From contig PLCS01000002.1 of NCBI GenBank assembly GCA_003134855.1, positions 66,658 to 102,117 on the forward strand: a DNA stretch of 35,460 nt, written 5' to 3'. This document shows positions 24,372 through 32,120 of this stretch, piece by piece. Numbering within the stretch: the first letter of the stretch is position 1; each line of letters opens with the position of its first letter. The stretch comes from Acidobacteriaceae bacterium. GTDB taxonomy: Bacteria; Acidobacteriota; Terriglobia; Terriglobales; Acidobacteriaceae. The position numbers were made by a program, and so were the translations under genes. The notes beneath the pieces were generated by a model. That model saw only the letters and a list, made by a program, of their open reading frames with translations, was not told the DNA's origin and made no database searches.

Positions 24372-25838
24372 ATGATGCGACAACTTCATAAACATCATTG
24401 TCCTCCGCCAGTATCGCGCCCTGGTCCTGACTCTCCGTGCGTTCGAGGTTCCGGGAAGAGAGTTTGCGTACAGGTAGCCGCGTCGATTGTTCTTGCATCG
24501 ATCATCTTTCCATCAACGAGCTTTGCGGCGGATTCGCCGACGTGTAAGTTGCCAGCAAACGCCGTTTCGATCAGTCAGCCAGGCGCGCCTCAAGGGGCTA
24601 CTGACGTTCACATTGAAGATTCAGTTACTGAGACGAAATCTGTTCATGGTGTGATGCACCTGGATCTCAGGAACGACGGCCCCGCCCCACTGAGTGAGCT
24701 TTGTGCGTCGGTCCACCTCAGCAACAATGACGGAAGTCATCTGGATACGGCTGTGGCCCTCTCCGTTCCGAATGTCAAAGAGGGATCGGTTAAGTTTGAG
24801 CCGGCGAAGACCTGCCTTGAGCTTGCCTCTCCGTGGCAGGGATATCAAAGCAGTTCGTTTGATCTACATTTGCGGACCGAGGCTGATTCGGTTCCAGCTT
24901 CCGGTTTCGTGCTCATCGACTCCGCAATCAAGGCGAAGGAGCCACCGCAGAAGGAACATGGGACGAACGCAAGAACGGCGGGAGCACAAGGTGGAACAGC
25001 CCCTTCCGCCTCCTCCGGTTCAGAGATTGATTGTGTCTCCCACGCCAAGCCGCTAGCGCGCTCGTTTAACCTCCTGCCCTCCAAAGACCCTTATTATCTC
25101 TACCTTCCTCTGTATAGCGGCCTGATCGTTGGCTTCATCTACCTTGTGGCCGCTTTGATCTATGACGCGAAGAAAGGCTGGCTCGGAAAGCCAATGGGTG
25201 GGGCGCAATGGAGCTTCGGCACGAGCTTTGCAACGAACTTTACAGTTGGCACTGGTTTACTAAGTCTTGTGCTTGGAGGCAGCGTGATCACCGATGCTCT
25301 GCATTACATGACCAAGACTCATTACGTGGTACTGAGTCTATTTTTTGCTGCGATCCTGTTGATCGCGCCAGCGTTATTTACGTTCTTCTCGAGGCCCCAT
25401 GAGTTTCCCTCGAAGGGGAATCCGGTGGTGGTCGCGCCGGCAGCCCCAGTGTGGTTCTTCCTATTGACGTCGGCGCTCATGATGGGAGCTGTCGTCGGTC
25501 AAATGTTTACCGTGGGCCTTGCGATGGACGAGGTGCGGTATCGCGGATATCTGAGTTACGGAACCTTTAGCGTGTTTACGATCCTGCTGGGCTTTGCTGG
25601 TATCGGGGCTTTCGCTGCGGCGATCGGAGTTGTTCCGGCCTACTTCAAGCAGAAGGACACGCCTGAACAGAGACAACATGCCGAGAAGCTCGGTTCTCTC
25701 AAGAGGAGAGCCGTCTCCATGCGCGGTTATATCGCTGAAGCCGCGCCGGTGCAAGAGCCTCTCAACGATGACGACATCCATCTGCTCGACCATCTGATTG
25801 ATCGAGAGCAGGCGCCGCCGAAGTGGACGATGTTTTGA
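24372..25838 (+). CDS. Multi-pass membrane protein with large exported N-terminal domain
   Basis: 488 residues, not recognised. An N-terminal leader (residues ~30-52, ending STSFAA) is followed by a ~190-residue domain (MHLDLRNDGPAPLSELCASVHL ... LELASPWQGYQSSSFDLHL) that would lie outside the cytoplasm. Then come about five membrane helices (YLPLYSGLIVGFIYLVAALIY; TGLLSLVLGGSVI; VVLSLFFAAILLIAPALFTFF; WFFLLTSALMMGAVVGQMFTVGL; FTILLGFAGIGAFAAAIGVVPAYF) and a charged cytoplasmic tail. GGAGGGG precedes the first of two ATGs. It starts 54 bases after the small basic gene and closes the operon. It could be a membrane anchor for the exported protein. Confidence 0.82.
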   Translation: MMRQLHKHHCPPPVSRPGPDSPCVRGSGKRVCVQVAASIVLASIIFPSTSFAADSPTCKLPANAVSISQPGAPQGATDVHIEDSVTETKSVHGVMHLDLRNDGPAPLSELCASVHLSNNDGSHLDTAVALSVPNVKEGSVKFEPAKTCLELASPWQGYQSSSFDLHLRTEADSVPASGFVLIDSAIKAKEPPQKEHGTNARTAGAQGGTAPSASSGSEIDCVSHAKPLARSFNLLPSKDPYYLYLPLYSGLIVGFIYLVAALIYDAKKGWLGKPMGGAQWSFGTSFATNFTVGTGLLSLVLGGSVITDALHYMTKTHYVVLSLFFAAILLIAPALFTFFSRPHEFPSKGNPVVVAPAAPVWFFLLTSALMMGAVVGQMFTVGLAMDEVRYRGYLSYGTFSVFTILLGFAGIGAFAAAIGVVPAYFKQKDTPEQRQHAEKLGSLKRRAVSMRGYIAEAAPVQEPLNDDDIHLLDHLIDREQAPPKWTMF

Positions 25839-26776
25839 GATCGACGACAGAGCCCCGATTTGTCAGACCCCTCGATCGAAATTGTGGCTGCTGAAATTGA
25901 CCTCACATGCCGAGACTGTTCTAGCGCAGTCTGGTAGGTCCAATAGGTTCCTATGATCAGGTCTAACTCAAGGCTCGATACTACGAGCAGGGGCTCGAAC
26001 CGTTGGCCGCGTTGCAGATTGCTCGGACCTGGCTCAGGTCCATGCGTGACACGATCTGGTAGCGAATCAAATAACGGCTGTACGCGTCAGTGATGGTGAA
26101 GGGAATCGCAGCGCTTGCCATCCCCAGTTGCGACCGAATACCTAACTACAATCGCGATGTCAGCCCCCATAATAGCGCTCCGCCTCCCTGATCAGGGATG
26201 TACGGTTAGCGTATCGCAAATCGCCAAACGTCGCTCTCCGAGATCTAGAGCGCGTAGGATGACGCCATTGATTGTGTAAATCCCGTCAAGCGACGGATCA
26301 CTCCCAATAAACGCCGATCCGGCATGGAAGCCGGCTGAAGTGATGCAGATCACTTCCAGATAGAGTCCATACTCTGGAAACGTGCTTCGGGCTGTTTGCG
26401 TAAACCCAGAAATCCGCGGAAGCTGATCGGCGGAGCCTTGGCGACTTCGCAGTACAAATCCTGTCACGTTTCGCTAAGTTGATGGTCCTGGAGAATGCGC
26501 TCCGCCATCCCGATTGAATAGGGCCTATAAAACAATATTGCCGCTGGATACGGCCCCCATCAACTCCAAGATGCGCCGCTTGGCCGTGAACAACGCTTCA
26601 ATTTTGGCGGGCGACAACCTTCCGATGCGAAAGTATGACCCGGCAGTAAGCCTGCCGAATTACATGACGAACTCCAGCTGGCTCAGCCGTTGATCGAGTT
26701 TCTAGAAGCTGAACCGCAGGTCCCGTGGATCTCGGAAAGTAGTTCGGCAGTCATGGAATCAGATTCTCCTTTGTCA
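25839..26776. other. Gap with transposase scar, no intact gene
   Basis: About 940 bases. An IS481-type scar lies at 25981-26125. A 91-codon minus-strand frame (26467-26192) has a GTG start with no ribosome-binding site and no recognised motif. Another minus-strand fragment near 26520-26620 reads AKIEALFTAKRRILELMG and has no clear start. Taken together the gap looks like decayed sequence at the right edge of an accessory region. Confidence 0.5.
25981..26125 (-). pseudogene. IS481-type transposase relic
   Basis: The minus strand reads IPFTITDAYSRYLIRYQIV and then RAICNAANGSSPCS and a stop. DAYSRYL is the signature around the second part of the integrase core in IS481-type transposases. The preceding GDGKRC, which normally joins directly, is in another frame. 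Only about 45 codons remain and no ends are visible. Confidence 0.6.
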
Positions 26777-28114
26777 TTATGTTGCGGATGATTCGACTGA
26801 CATGGGGCAAATTTCTTTTCGTTGCTGTGCCCGCTGATGGTAATACAAAAATCCTGCCGCCAATGCGGACAGCGCGGTCACAACCGCGAGAACCGCGAAG
26901 ACGCCGCGCCAGCCGAAGGCCACCGACAGGCGGGCAACGGTGTCTCCAGCAAGCACACCGCCCAAATAGCCTACCCCATCGACGATACCAGAGGAGGCCG
27001 CGCCGGCTTTGCTTCCGCCCATGTCCAGAGCAATAGCTCCGCCCAGATAGGAATATGGACCGAGCAGGAATAAAGCCACGAGGCCAATGAGAACCATTGG
27101 CCAGAGGGAAGCGGCCGCGCCCGCGCGCAGGAAGGCGAGTGCCGTCAGGGGCAGGACCGCCGCTGTCAAGCTAACGGACATGACCACGGAGCGGCCGCAT
27201 GGGCCAATACGATCGCTCAGCCAGCCCGTGACAAGAACGGAGACTGCGCCCACAGCAGGAAAGATCGCGCTTGTTTCCGCCGCGCTGGCGACGCTGTAGT
27301 TGAAAAAGTCGCGCAGGTAAACCGGGGTCCAGAGACCGAAGGTTTCGCGCACGATGGTGCATCCAAAGGACAGCAGGCAGACCACGGCAAAGGTGCGGCT
27401 CAACAGCAGCGGCTTCAGAATCTCCCAAAGATTGTTCGCGGGCGCGCTGGAGTCCGCAAAAAGATTCAGCGGATTCAACTCCGGCTCTTCATAGCCGAGT
27501 TCCGCGCGCGATTCGCGCAGGAAGAGCAGATTCGCTATCAGCACGAATCCCGCCACCAGGGCGGCAAAGCCAAACAATGCCTTCCAGCCGTAGCCTTGCC
27601 GGATGAGCATTCCCATGCTTTGGCGCGCAACCGCATCGCCGACCAGGAAACTCAGGCTGAGGATGCCGATGACCGTTCCGTACGACGAGTAGCCGAACCA
27701 CTTGGAACAGACCTTGATGAGCCCAGCCCAGCCGATCGATTGTGCCATGCGGTTGCCGATCCAGGCGATCAGGAAGACGGGCATATAGCCGGTGGATGCG
27801 AAGAGCAGGGTAAAGGCGATTGCGCCACCCAATCCGAGGGTAAAGCTGCGCCGCCCTCCCCACAGGTCTCCCAAACCGGCCAGAGTCAGTTTTCCGATGG
27901 CGTAGGCAAGAACACCCAAGGAGGCGAGCTGGCCCATGCGCAGGATGGCATCGCGGCCGGCCATGCCGTGGCGCTGCAAGTCCTCGATCAGCAGCGGCAT
28001 GGCGACGGAGAGATCGGAGCGGCAGAAGTAGTAGGCGGCGTAACCGGCAAAGAGCAGAGCTACGATCCAGGCTTGCCTGCGACGCATACCGATTGCGGGT
28101 GTGGCGTTACTCAT
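26777..28114 (-). CDS. Major facilitator transporter, OPA (organophosphate) type
   Basis: 445 residues, about 12 membrane helices. The N-terminal half with GYAAYYFCRSDLSVAMPLLIEDL and IGKLTLAGLGDLWGGRRSF, and AQSIGWAGLIKVCSKWFGYSSYGTVIGILSLS, fits the organophosphate:phosphate antiporter family (GlpT/UhpT relatives), which import glycerol-3-phosphate or sugar phosphates in exchange for phosphate. The substrate is inferred from the family. The ATG at 28114 is chosen over the one at 28123 because GAGACCG precedes it. It lies downstream of the TonB receptor on the same strand, with a terminator-like hairpin between them, so readthrough or separate expression are both possible. Confidence 0.88.
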   Translation of the reverse strand: MSNATPAIGMRRRQAWIVALLFAGYAAYYFCRSDLSVAMPLLIEDLQRHGMAGRDAILRMGQLASLGVLAYAIGKLTLAGLGDLWGGRRSFTLGLGGAIAFTLLFASTGYMPVFLIAWIGNRMAQSIGWAGLIKVCSKWFGYSSYGTVIGILSLSFLVGDAVARQSMGMLIRQGYGWKALFGFAALVAGFVLIANLLFLRESRAELGYEEPELNPLNLFADSSAPANNLWEILKPLLLSRTFAVVCLLSFGCTIVRETFGLWTPVYLRDFFNYSVASAAETSAIFPAVGAVSVLVTGWLSDRIGPCGRSVVMSVSLTAAVLPLTALAFLRAGAAASLWPMVLIGLVALFLLGPYSYLGGAIALDMGGSKAGAASSGIVDGVGYLGGVLAGDTVARLSVAFGWRGVFAVLAVVTALSALAAGFLYYHQRAQQRKEICPMSVESSAT

Positions 28115-28161
28115 CGGTCTCATTAACGGTCTGCATTTGTGACTCCACCGTATAAAGAAAG

Positions 28162-28190
28162 GGCGGCGTGAGCTTAGGACCCACGCCGCC
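28162..28190 (-). terminator. Terminator after the TonB-dependent receptor gene
   Basis: On the minus strand, a 9-bp stem GGCGGCGTG/CACGCCGCC with an 11-base loop is followed by CTTTCTTTATA. It lies 23 bases after the receptor stop. The T-run is imperfect, so termination may be partial. Confidence 0.7.
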
Positions 28191-28213
28191 GAAGGAGAAT
28201 GCGTCGGTCTTCT

Positions 28214-31200
28214 TTAGAACTCGGCGCGGAGAGAGATTTGACCGGTGCGCGCGCCGCCGAAGTCGGAGCCAATCGAGCTGGAGATGAGTCCGAAGCTGGG
28301 CGAACTCAGGTTCATGTTGGGATCGCCGAGGTTGGTGTGGTTGAGCACGTTTGTAAAGGTGGCTTCGGCCTTCACCTTGAAGCGATCTGTGAGCAGGAAG
28401 GCCTTGCTCAGGCCAGAGGAGAGGTTGAAGAGGCCGGGGCCTTCGACCGAGCCGACCTGGCTGTTGCCGAAGCGGCCGATGGGCAGAGGGTGCGCGCCAA
28501 GCGGGGCGCCAGTCAGCGGGTTGAACCCTGCGCCGGTCGTGCAGGGATTTCCGACCGTCCAGGTGGAATCGCCGGGGCAGGCAAAGGCGGCGGCGTTGAT
28601 CCAGTTGAGGCGGTTTTTGCCGGATGGGCTGAGGCTGGCGCCGGAGACGCGATCGGCGTGCTGGTTGCGGTGTCCGCCGTCGAAGACCCCAGTCCCATTT
28701 CCATACGAACCGTCCAATCCCGAACCGGTGCCGGAGGGATCGCCCTGTCCATCCGGGAAGTAGGGCGTTTCAAAGGGGCCGGTCTGCGCGGTGAGGATGG
28801 AGGAGAAGCGCCATCCGCCGACGATCAGGTCAGCAACGCGAGAGATATTTGCGCCAAACTGCTTGCCGCGTCCGAAGGGCAGGTCATAGAGCAGGGTGGT
28901 GTTCCAGCGCAGCCGGCGGGTGCCGTAGACGTTGCCGAAATCCACATGGCGGTCGAGGATGGAAGTGGATCGCTGACCGCCGCCTTCACCGCCGAAGCCG
29001 ATGCCGGCGGGTCCCTGGTTGTCGGCCAGCGCTTTAGCCCAGGTAAAGCCGGAGTGGTATTCGAGGCCATTTTGCAGCCGGTGGCTGGCTTCTATCTGGA
29101 GGGAGTTGTACTTCTCGTTGGCGCCGGTGGCGCGGGTGTTGATGCGGCCCCAGTTGGGGAAGAGGCGGGAGCTGATGGGCGCGTTGAAGGCCGAGACTGT
29201 AGTAGAGAAGGGCAGTGTATTCTCGTCCGGCGCCCAGACCAACTGATGGGTCTCGGAGCCGATGTAGGAGATGCGCGCCGCATAGCCGGAGCCGAAGTCG
29301 TGGTCGATGCTCAGCGACCACTGCTCGGTGTAGGGATCCTTCCAGTTGGTGCTGTTGGCGGTGCCGAAGTAGTCTTGTCCGTAGTTGGTGGTGCCGCCCG
29401 CGCTGCCAGCGCCTGCGTAGATCGCCGGCCACTGATAGCCGATGGCGTGAGTGGCGGGGTTGTAGGAGTTCTGATACTGCTCGGTCTGGGCCTGCACGGT
29501 TCCGGTGAGGGAGTAGAAGCTGGAGCCGAGCATATTGATGTTGTAGATTCCCATACCGCCTCGAATCGCCCACTTGTCGTTGGCGAAGGGACGGTAGGCA
29601 AAACCCAGCCGAGGCATGAAGCGCAGGTGCGGATACTTCTTGAGGCCTGACGGATAGCCGGCCGCGTCGTTGCCCACCACTTGCATGCAGGGAGCGCCGT
29701 TGATGGTGGCAGTATTGGTGGCGTTCACGCCGTCGGGATCGCAGGCGTTGGCGCTGGCCAGGAAGGACTGGGCCAGCAGGGCCTGCTTGCCGGTGGGATA
29801 AATGACCCGGCCCGCGCCGGGGACGCTGGGATCGAAGTTGCCGATGTCGCCGGACTTGTCATTGTAGCCGGGGTGCAATTCGTAGCGGACGCCGTAGGAG
29901 AGCGTTAGGCGGGAGTTGAGCCGCCAGTCGTCCTGTCCGTAGAAGTGGTAGTGGGCGGAGACGCCGTCGTTGTCCATGGAAACCACGTCGTAGAAGGTCT
30001 GATAGGGAATCCCGAGCAGAAAGTCGGCAAAATCGACGCCGGTGAACATTCCGGCGCTGCCCTTGGTGTTGAACTGATAGGTGCCGTAGTTGTCCGAGCC
30101 GTTGAAGCCCATCGGGGTGATCGCTTCCAGGGTCTGGACGTTCAGGCCGAATTTGAAGGTGTGCCTGCCCTTGGTCCAGATCAGCACGTCGCTGTAGTCG
30201 TAGGTGTTGGACTTGGTCAGGCTGGTGAGACGTTCGGCATTGAGGCTCTGGATATTATTGAAGTCCATCTCCGGAATGGCGTTATAGAAGAGGTTCTGCA
30301 ATCCCACCCAGTTCTGGGCGGTTGTCCAGGCGTTGCCGTTAAAGCTATTGCTTTGGCCGTTTGTGTAGAGGGTGTATCCGAAACCGGCTTCGTTGATCAG
30401 GTTGGGCTTGATCGTCCAGTTGGTATCGATCTTCAGCGCCCGGTTCTGGCTGGTGTTCAGCGCCGAGGGAACCAGCAGTTCCTTGGGCTGGCTGGTGGGG
30501 AAGTTCTTCCAGGTGAACTTGCCCCAGATCAGGAACTTCTGATTGGAGCCGAAGTACTGATCGCCGCGCACGTCGAACTGGTTGGAGTGGCCGCTGGCAT
30601 CCACGTTGGCCTGGTAATTGGCCACGCCGTTATCGGTGTAGGCGGTGGGATCGCCGATATTCGGGTCGGGATAGAACTGCTTGAGGGTGTTGACGGCGAT
30701 GGCGCTGAGCGGTGATGTGATCTTCGTGCCGTAGCTCGCGCCAGTGAAGGGATTGTTCAGGGCGGAGAAGCCGGTCGCGGTGTACTTGGAGAAGTCGCCG
30801 GTCTTCATCAGTGTGCTGGGCACTTTCTCGTTGATAGTCTGTTGCGCCGGATGACGCCAGCCCTCGTAAGCTCCGAAGAAGAAGCTCTTGCCGTGGCCGT
30901 TATAGAAATGCGGGATGACCAGCGGACCGCTCAGGCTGCCGCCAAAGGTGTTGCCGGTGACGCTGGGCTTGGTCTTGGTGGTTGGGTAGGTGTAGGCGAT
31001 GGCATCGAAAGACGAGTTCTGGTAATACCAGAAGCCTGAGCCGTGCAGCGTGTTGGCGCCGCCCTTGGTGGTGACGACGACCTGGCCGGGGTTGCCGAAC
31101 TCGGCATTGGCCAGCACGCCGTCGGCGCGAATCTCGGAGATCGACTCGGTCGAAGGGAAGGTGTCGGAGATGAAGTTGCCGCCGGTGGCGCTCTTGGTGG

Positions 31201-31819
31201 TCACGCCGTCGATGGTGACATCCACCTGGTAGGGCAGCGCGCCTTGCAGCGAGATGCCGGAGCTGTCTGCCTGCATACCGGGCAAGGTTCCCAGGATCGC
31301 CGCTGCGCTGGTGCCGCTGAAGCTGGCGCGCGTATTGACGGGAAGATTGTCCGCATCATCGGTGGTGAAGGTGCCGCTGATGGTGGGCGTGTCGGTCTCG
31401 ATGGCGCTCACCGAGTCGCCGTTGACATGGACATCCTGCTGGACCCGGCCAATATCGAGTGTTACGTCCAGGCGAAGGTTTTGGCGAACGCTCAGAACAA
31501 CGTCCGTTGCCGACCACTTTAGAAAGTTAGGGGCGGAAACCTCTACCGTGTAGCGGCCGGCTTTTGCATCGACAAACCGGAAGTCGCCCACATCATTGGT
31601 CTTTACGGTGCGGACCGTGCCTTCATCCGTGTTGGTCAATTGGACGGTTGCACCCGGAACAACGGCGCCTGTTGTGTCTTTGACAACGCCGATAATCGCG
31701 CCCTGGGTGGCTTGCGCCCAGCCGTGCGAGCAAGACAACGCGAGCGTCGCCAGCAAGCAGAGGACTACGAATGGACCGCGCTGAATTCGCTGCCAGAGAA
31801 GATATGCCTGGTTATTCAT
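28214..31819 (-). CDS. TonB-dependent receptor with carboxypeptidase-regulatory domain (Oar-like)
   Basis: 1201 residues, outer-membrane importer. Signal peptide (ending HGWAQ), a carboxypeptidase-regulatory-like domain (~residues 40-125; GAIIGVVKDTTGAVVPGATVQLTNTDEGTVRTVKTNDVGDFRFVDAKAGRYTVEV), a plug (ALPYQVDVTIDGVTT ... AEFGNPGQVVVTTKGGAN), then a beta-barrel ending in the terminal aromatic strand SLRAEF. This is the long Oar-like form typical of acidobacteria. The ligand is unknown. GGAGG lies before the ATG. Upstream, GCATA and TATGC form an inverted repeat at 31903-31921 that may be an operator. The neighbouring transporter and phosphoesterase suggest a phosphate-ester substrate. Confidence 0.95.
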   Translation of the reverse strand: MNNQAYLLWQRIQRGPFVVLCLLATLALSCSHGWAQATQGAIIGVVKDTTGAVVPGATVQLTNTDEGTVRTVKTNDVGDFRFVDAKAGRYTVEVSAPNFLKWSATDVVLSVRQNLRLDVTLDIGRVQQDVHVNGDSVSAIETDTPTISGTFTTDDADNLPVNTRASFSGTSAAAILGTLPGMQADSSGISLQGALPYQVDVTIDGVTTKSATGGNFISDTFPSTESISEIRADGVLANAEFGNPGQVVVTTKGGANTLHGSGFWYYQNSSFDAIAYTYPTTKTKPSVTGNTFGGSLSGPLVIPHFYNGHGKSFFFGAYEGWRHPAQQTINEKVPSTLMKTGDFSKYTATGFSALNNPFTGASYGTKITSPLSAIAVNTLKQFYPDPNIGDPTAYTDNGVANYQANVDASGHSNQFDVRGDQYFGSNQKFLIWGKFTWKNFPTSQPKELLVPSALNTSQNRALKIDTNWTIKPNLINEAGFGYTLYTNGQSNSFNGNAWTTAQNWVGLQNLFYNAIPEMDFNNIQSLNAERLTSLTKSNTYDYSDVLIWTKGRHTFKFGLNVQTLEAITPMGFNGSDNYGTYQFNTKGSAGMFTGVDFADFLLGIPYQTFYDVVSMDNDGVSAHYHFYGQDDWRLNSRLTLSYGVRYELHPGYNDKSGDIGNFDPSVPGAGRVIYPTGKQALLAQSFLASANACDPDGVNATNTATINGAPCMQVVGNDAAGYPSGLKKYPHLRFMPRLGFAYRPFANDKWAIRGGMGIYNINMLGSSFYSLTGTVQAQTEQYQNSYNPATHAIGYQWPAIYAGAGSAGGTTNYGQDYFGTANSTNWKDPYTEQWSLSIDHDFGSGYAARISYIGSETHQLVWAPDENTLPFSTTVSAFNAPISSRLFPNWGRINTRATGANEKYNSLQIEASHRLQNGLEYHSGFTWAKALADNQGPAGIGFGGEGGGQRSTSILDRHVDFGNVYGTRRLRWNTTLLYDLPFGRGKQFGANISRVADLIVGGWRFSSILTAQTGPFETPYFPDGQGDPSGTGSGLDGSYGNGTGVFDGGHRNQHADRVSGASLSPSGKNRLNWINAAAFACPGDSTWTVGNPCTTGAGFNPLTGAPLGAHPLPIGRFGNSQVGSVEGPGLFNLSSGLSKAFLLTDRFKVKAEATFTNVLNHTNLGDPNMNLSSPSFGLISSSIGSDFGGARTGQISLRAEF

Positions 31820-32120
31820 AAATCACAGCCTCCGAAGTTACATCAGTTGAGTTGCCAGAGAAAGAGGATGGGGGACGTGGAGTCAATCGCCTGAATGGAA
31901 CCTGCATAGAATGACTTATGCAAAAGCGGCAACGGGCGCATACACAATCCGAACAGGCTTCCTGTGCGAGACAATTTTTCCTGTCTGGAGTAGGTTTTTT
32001 ACAGACAGTCCCCCGCTACCGGCCGCCCTCCCGTGGATTGAATCCAAAGGAGCAGCGACGCTTTCAGACTATGGCGATTGAATGAATGGGCTATCAATAT
32101 GGAGTTACAAGACGGCAAAT
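31820..32120. other. Upstream region of the TonB receptor gene
   Basis: Contains the inverted repeat GCATA-N9-TATGC (31903-31921) and a CTGTCTG/CAGACAG pair around 31982-32008 that could form a hairpin near the end of the phosphoesterase transcript. No small gene or clear promoter pair is visible. Confidence 0.4.

Noticed and set aside
28199..29650. Long open frame (483 codons) on the plus strand
   Set aside because: It lies wholly opposite the TonB receptor gene; its low-complexity Gly/Ala/Val/Glu content is the mirror of GC-rich codons and it has no ribosome-binding site.
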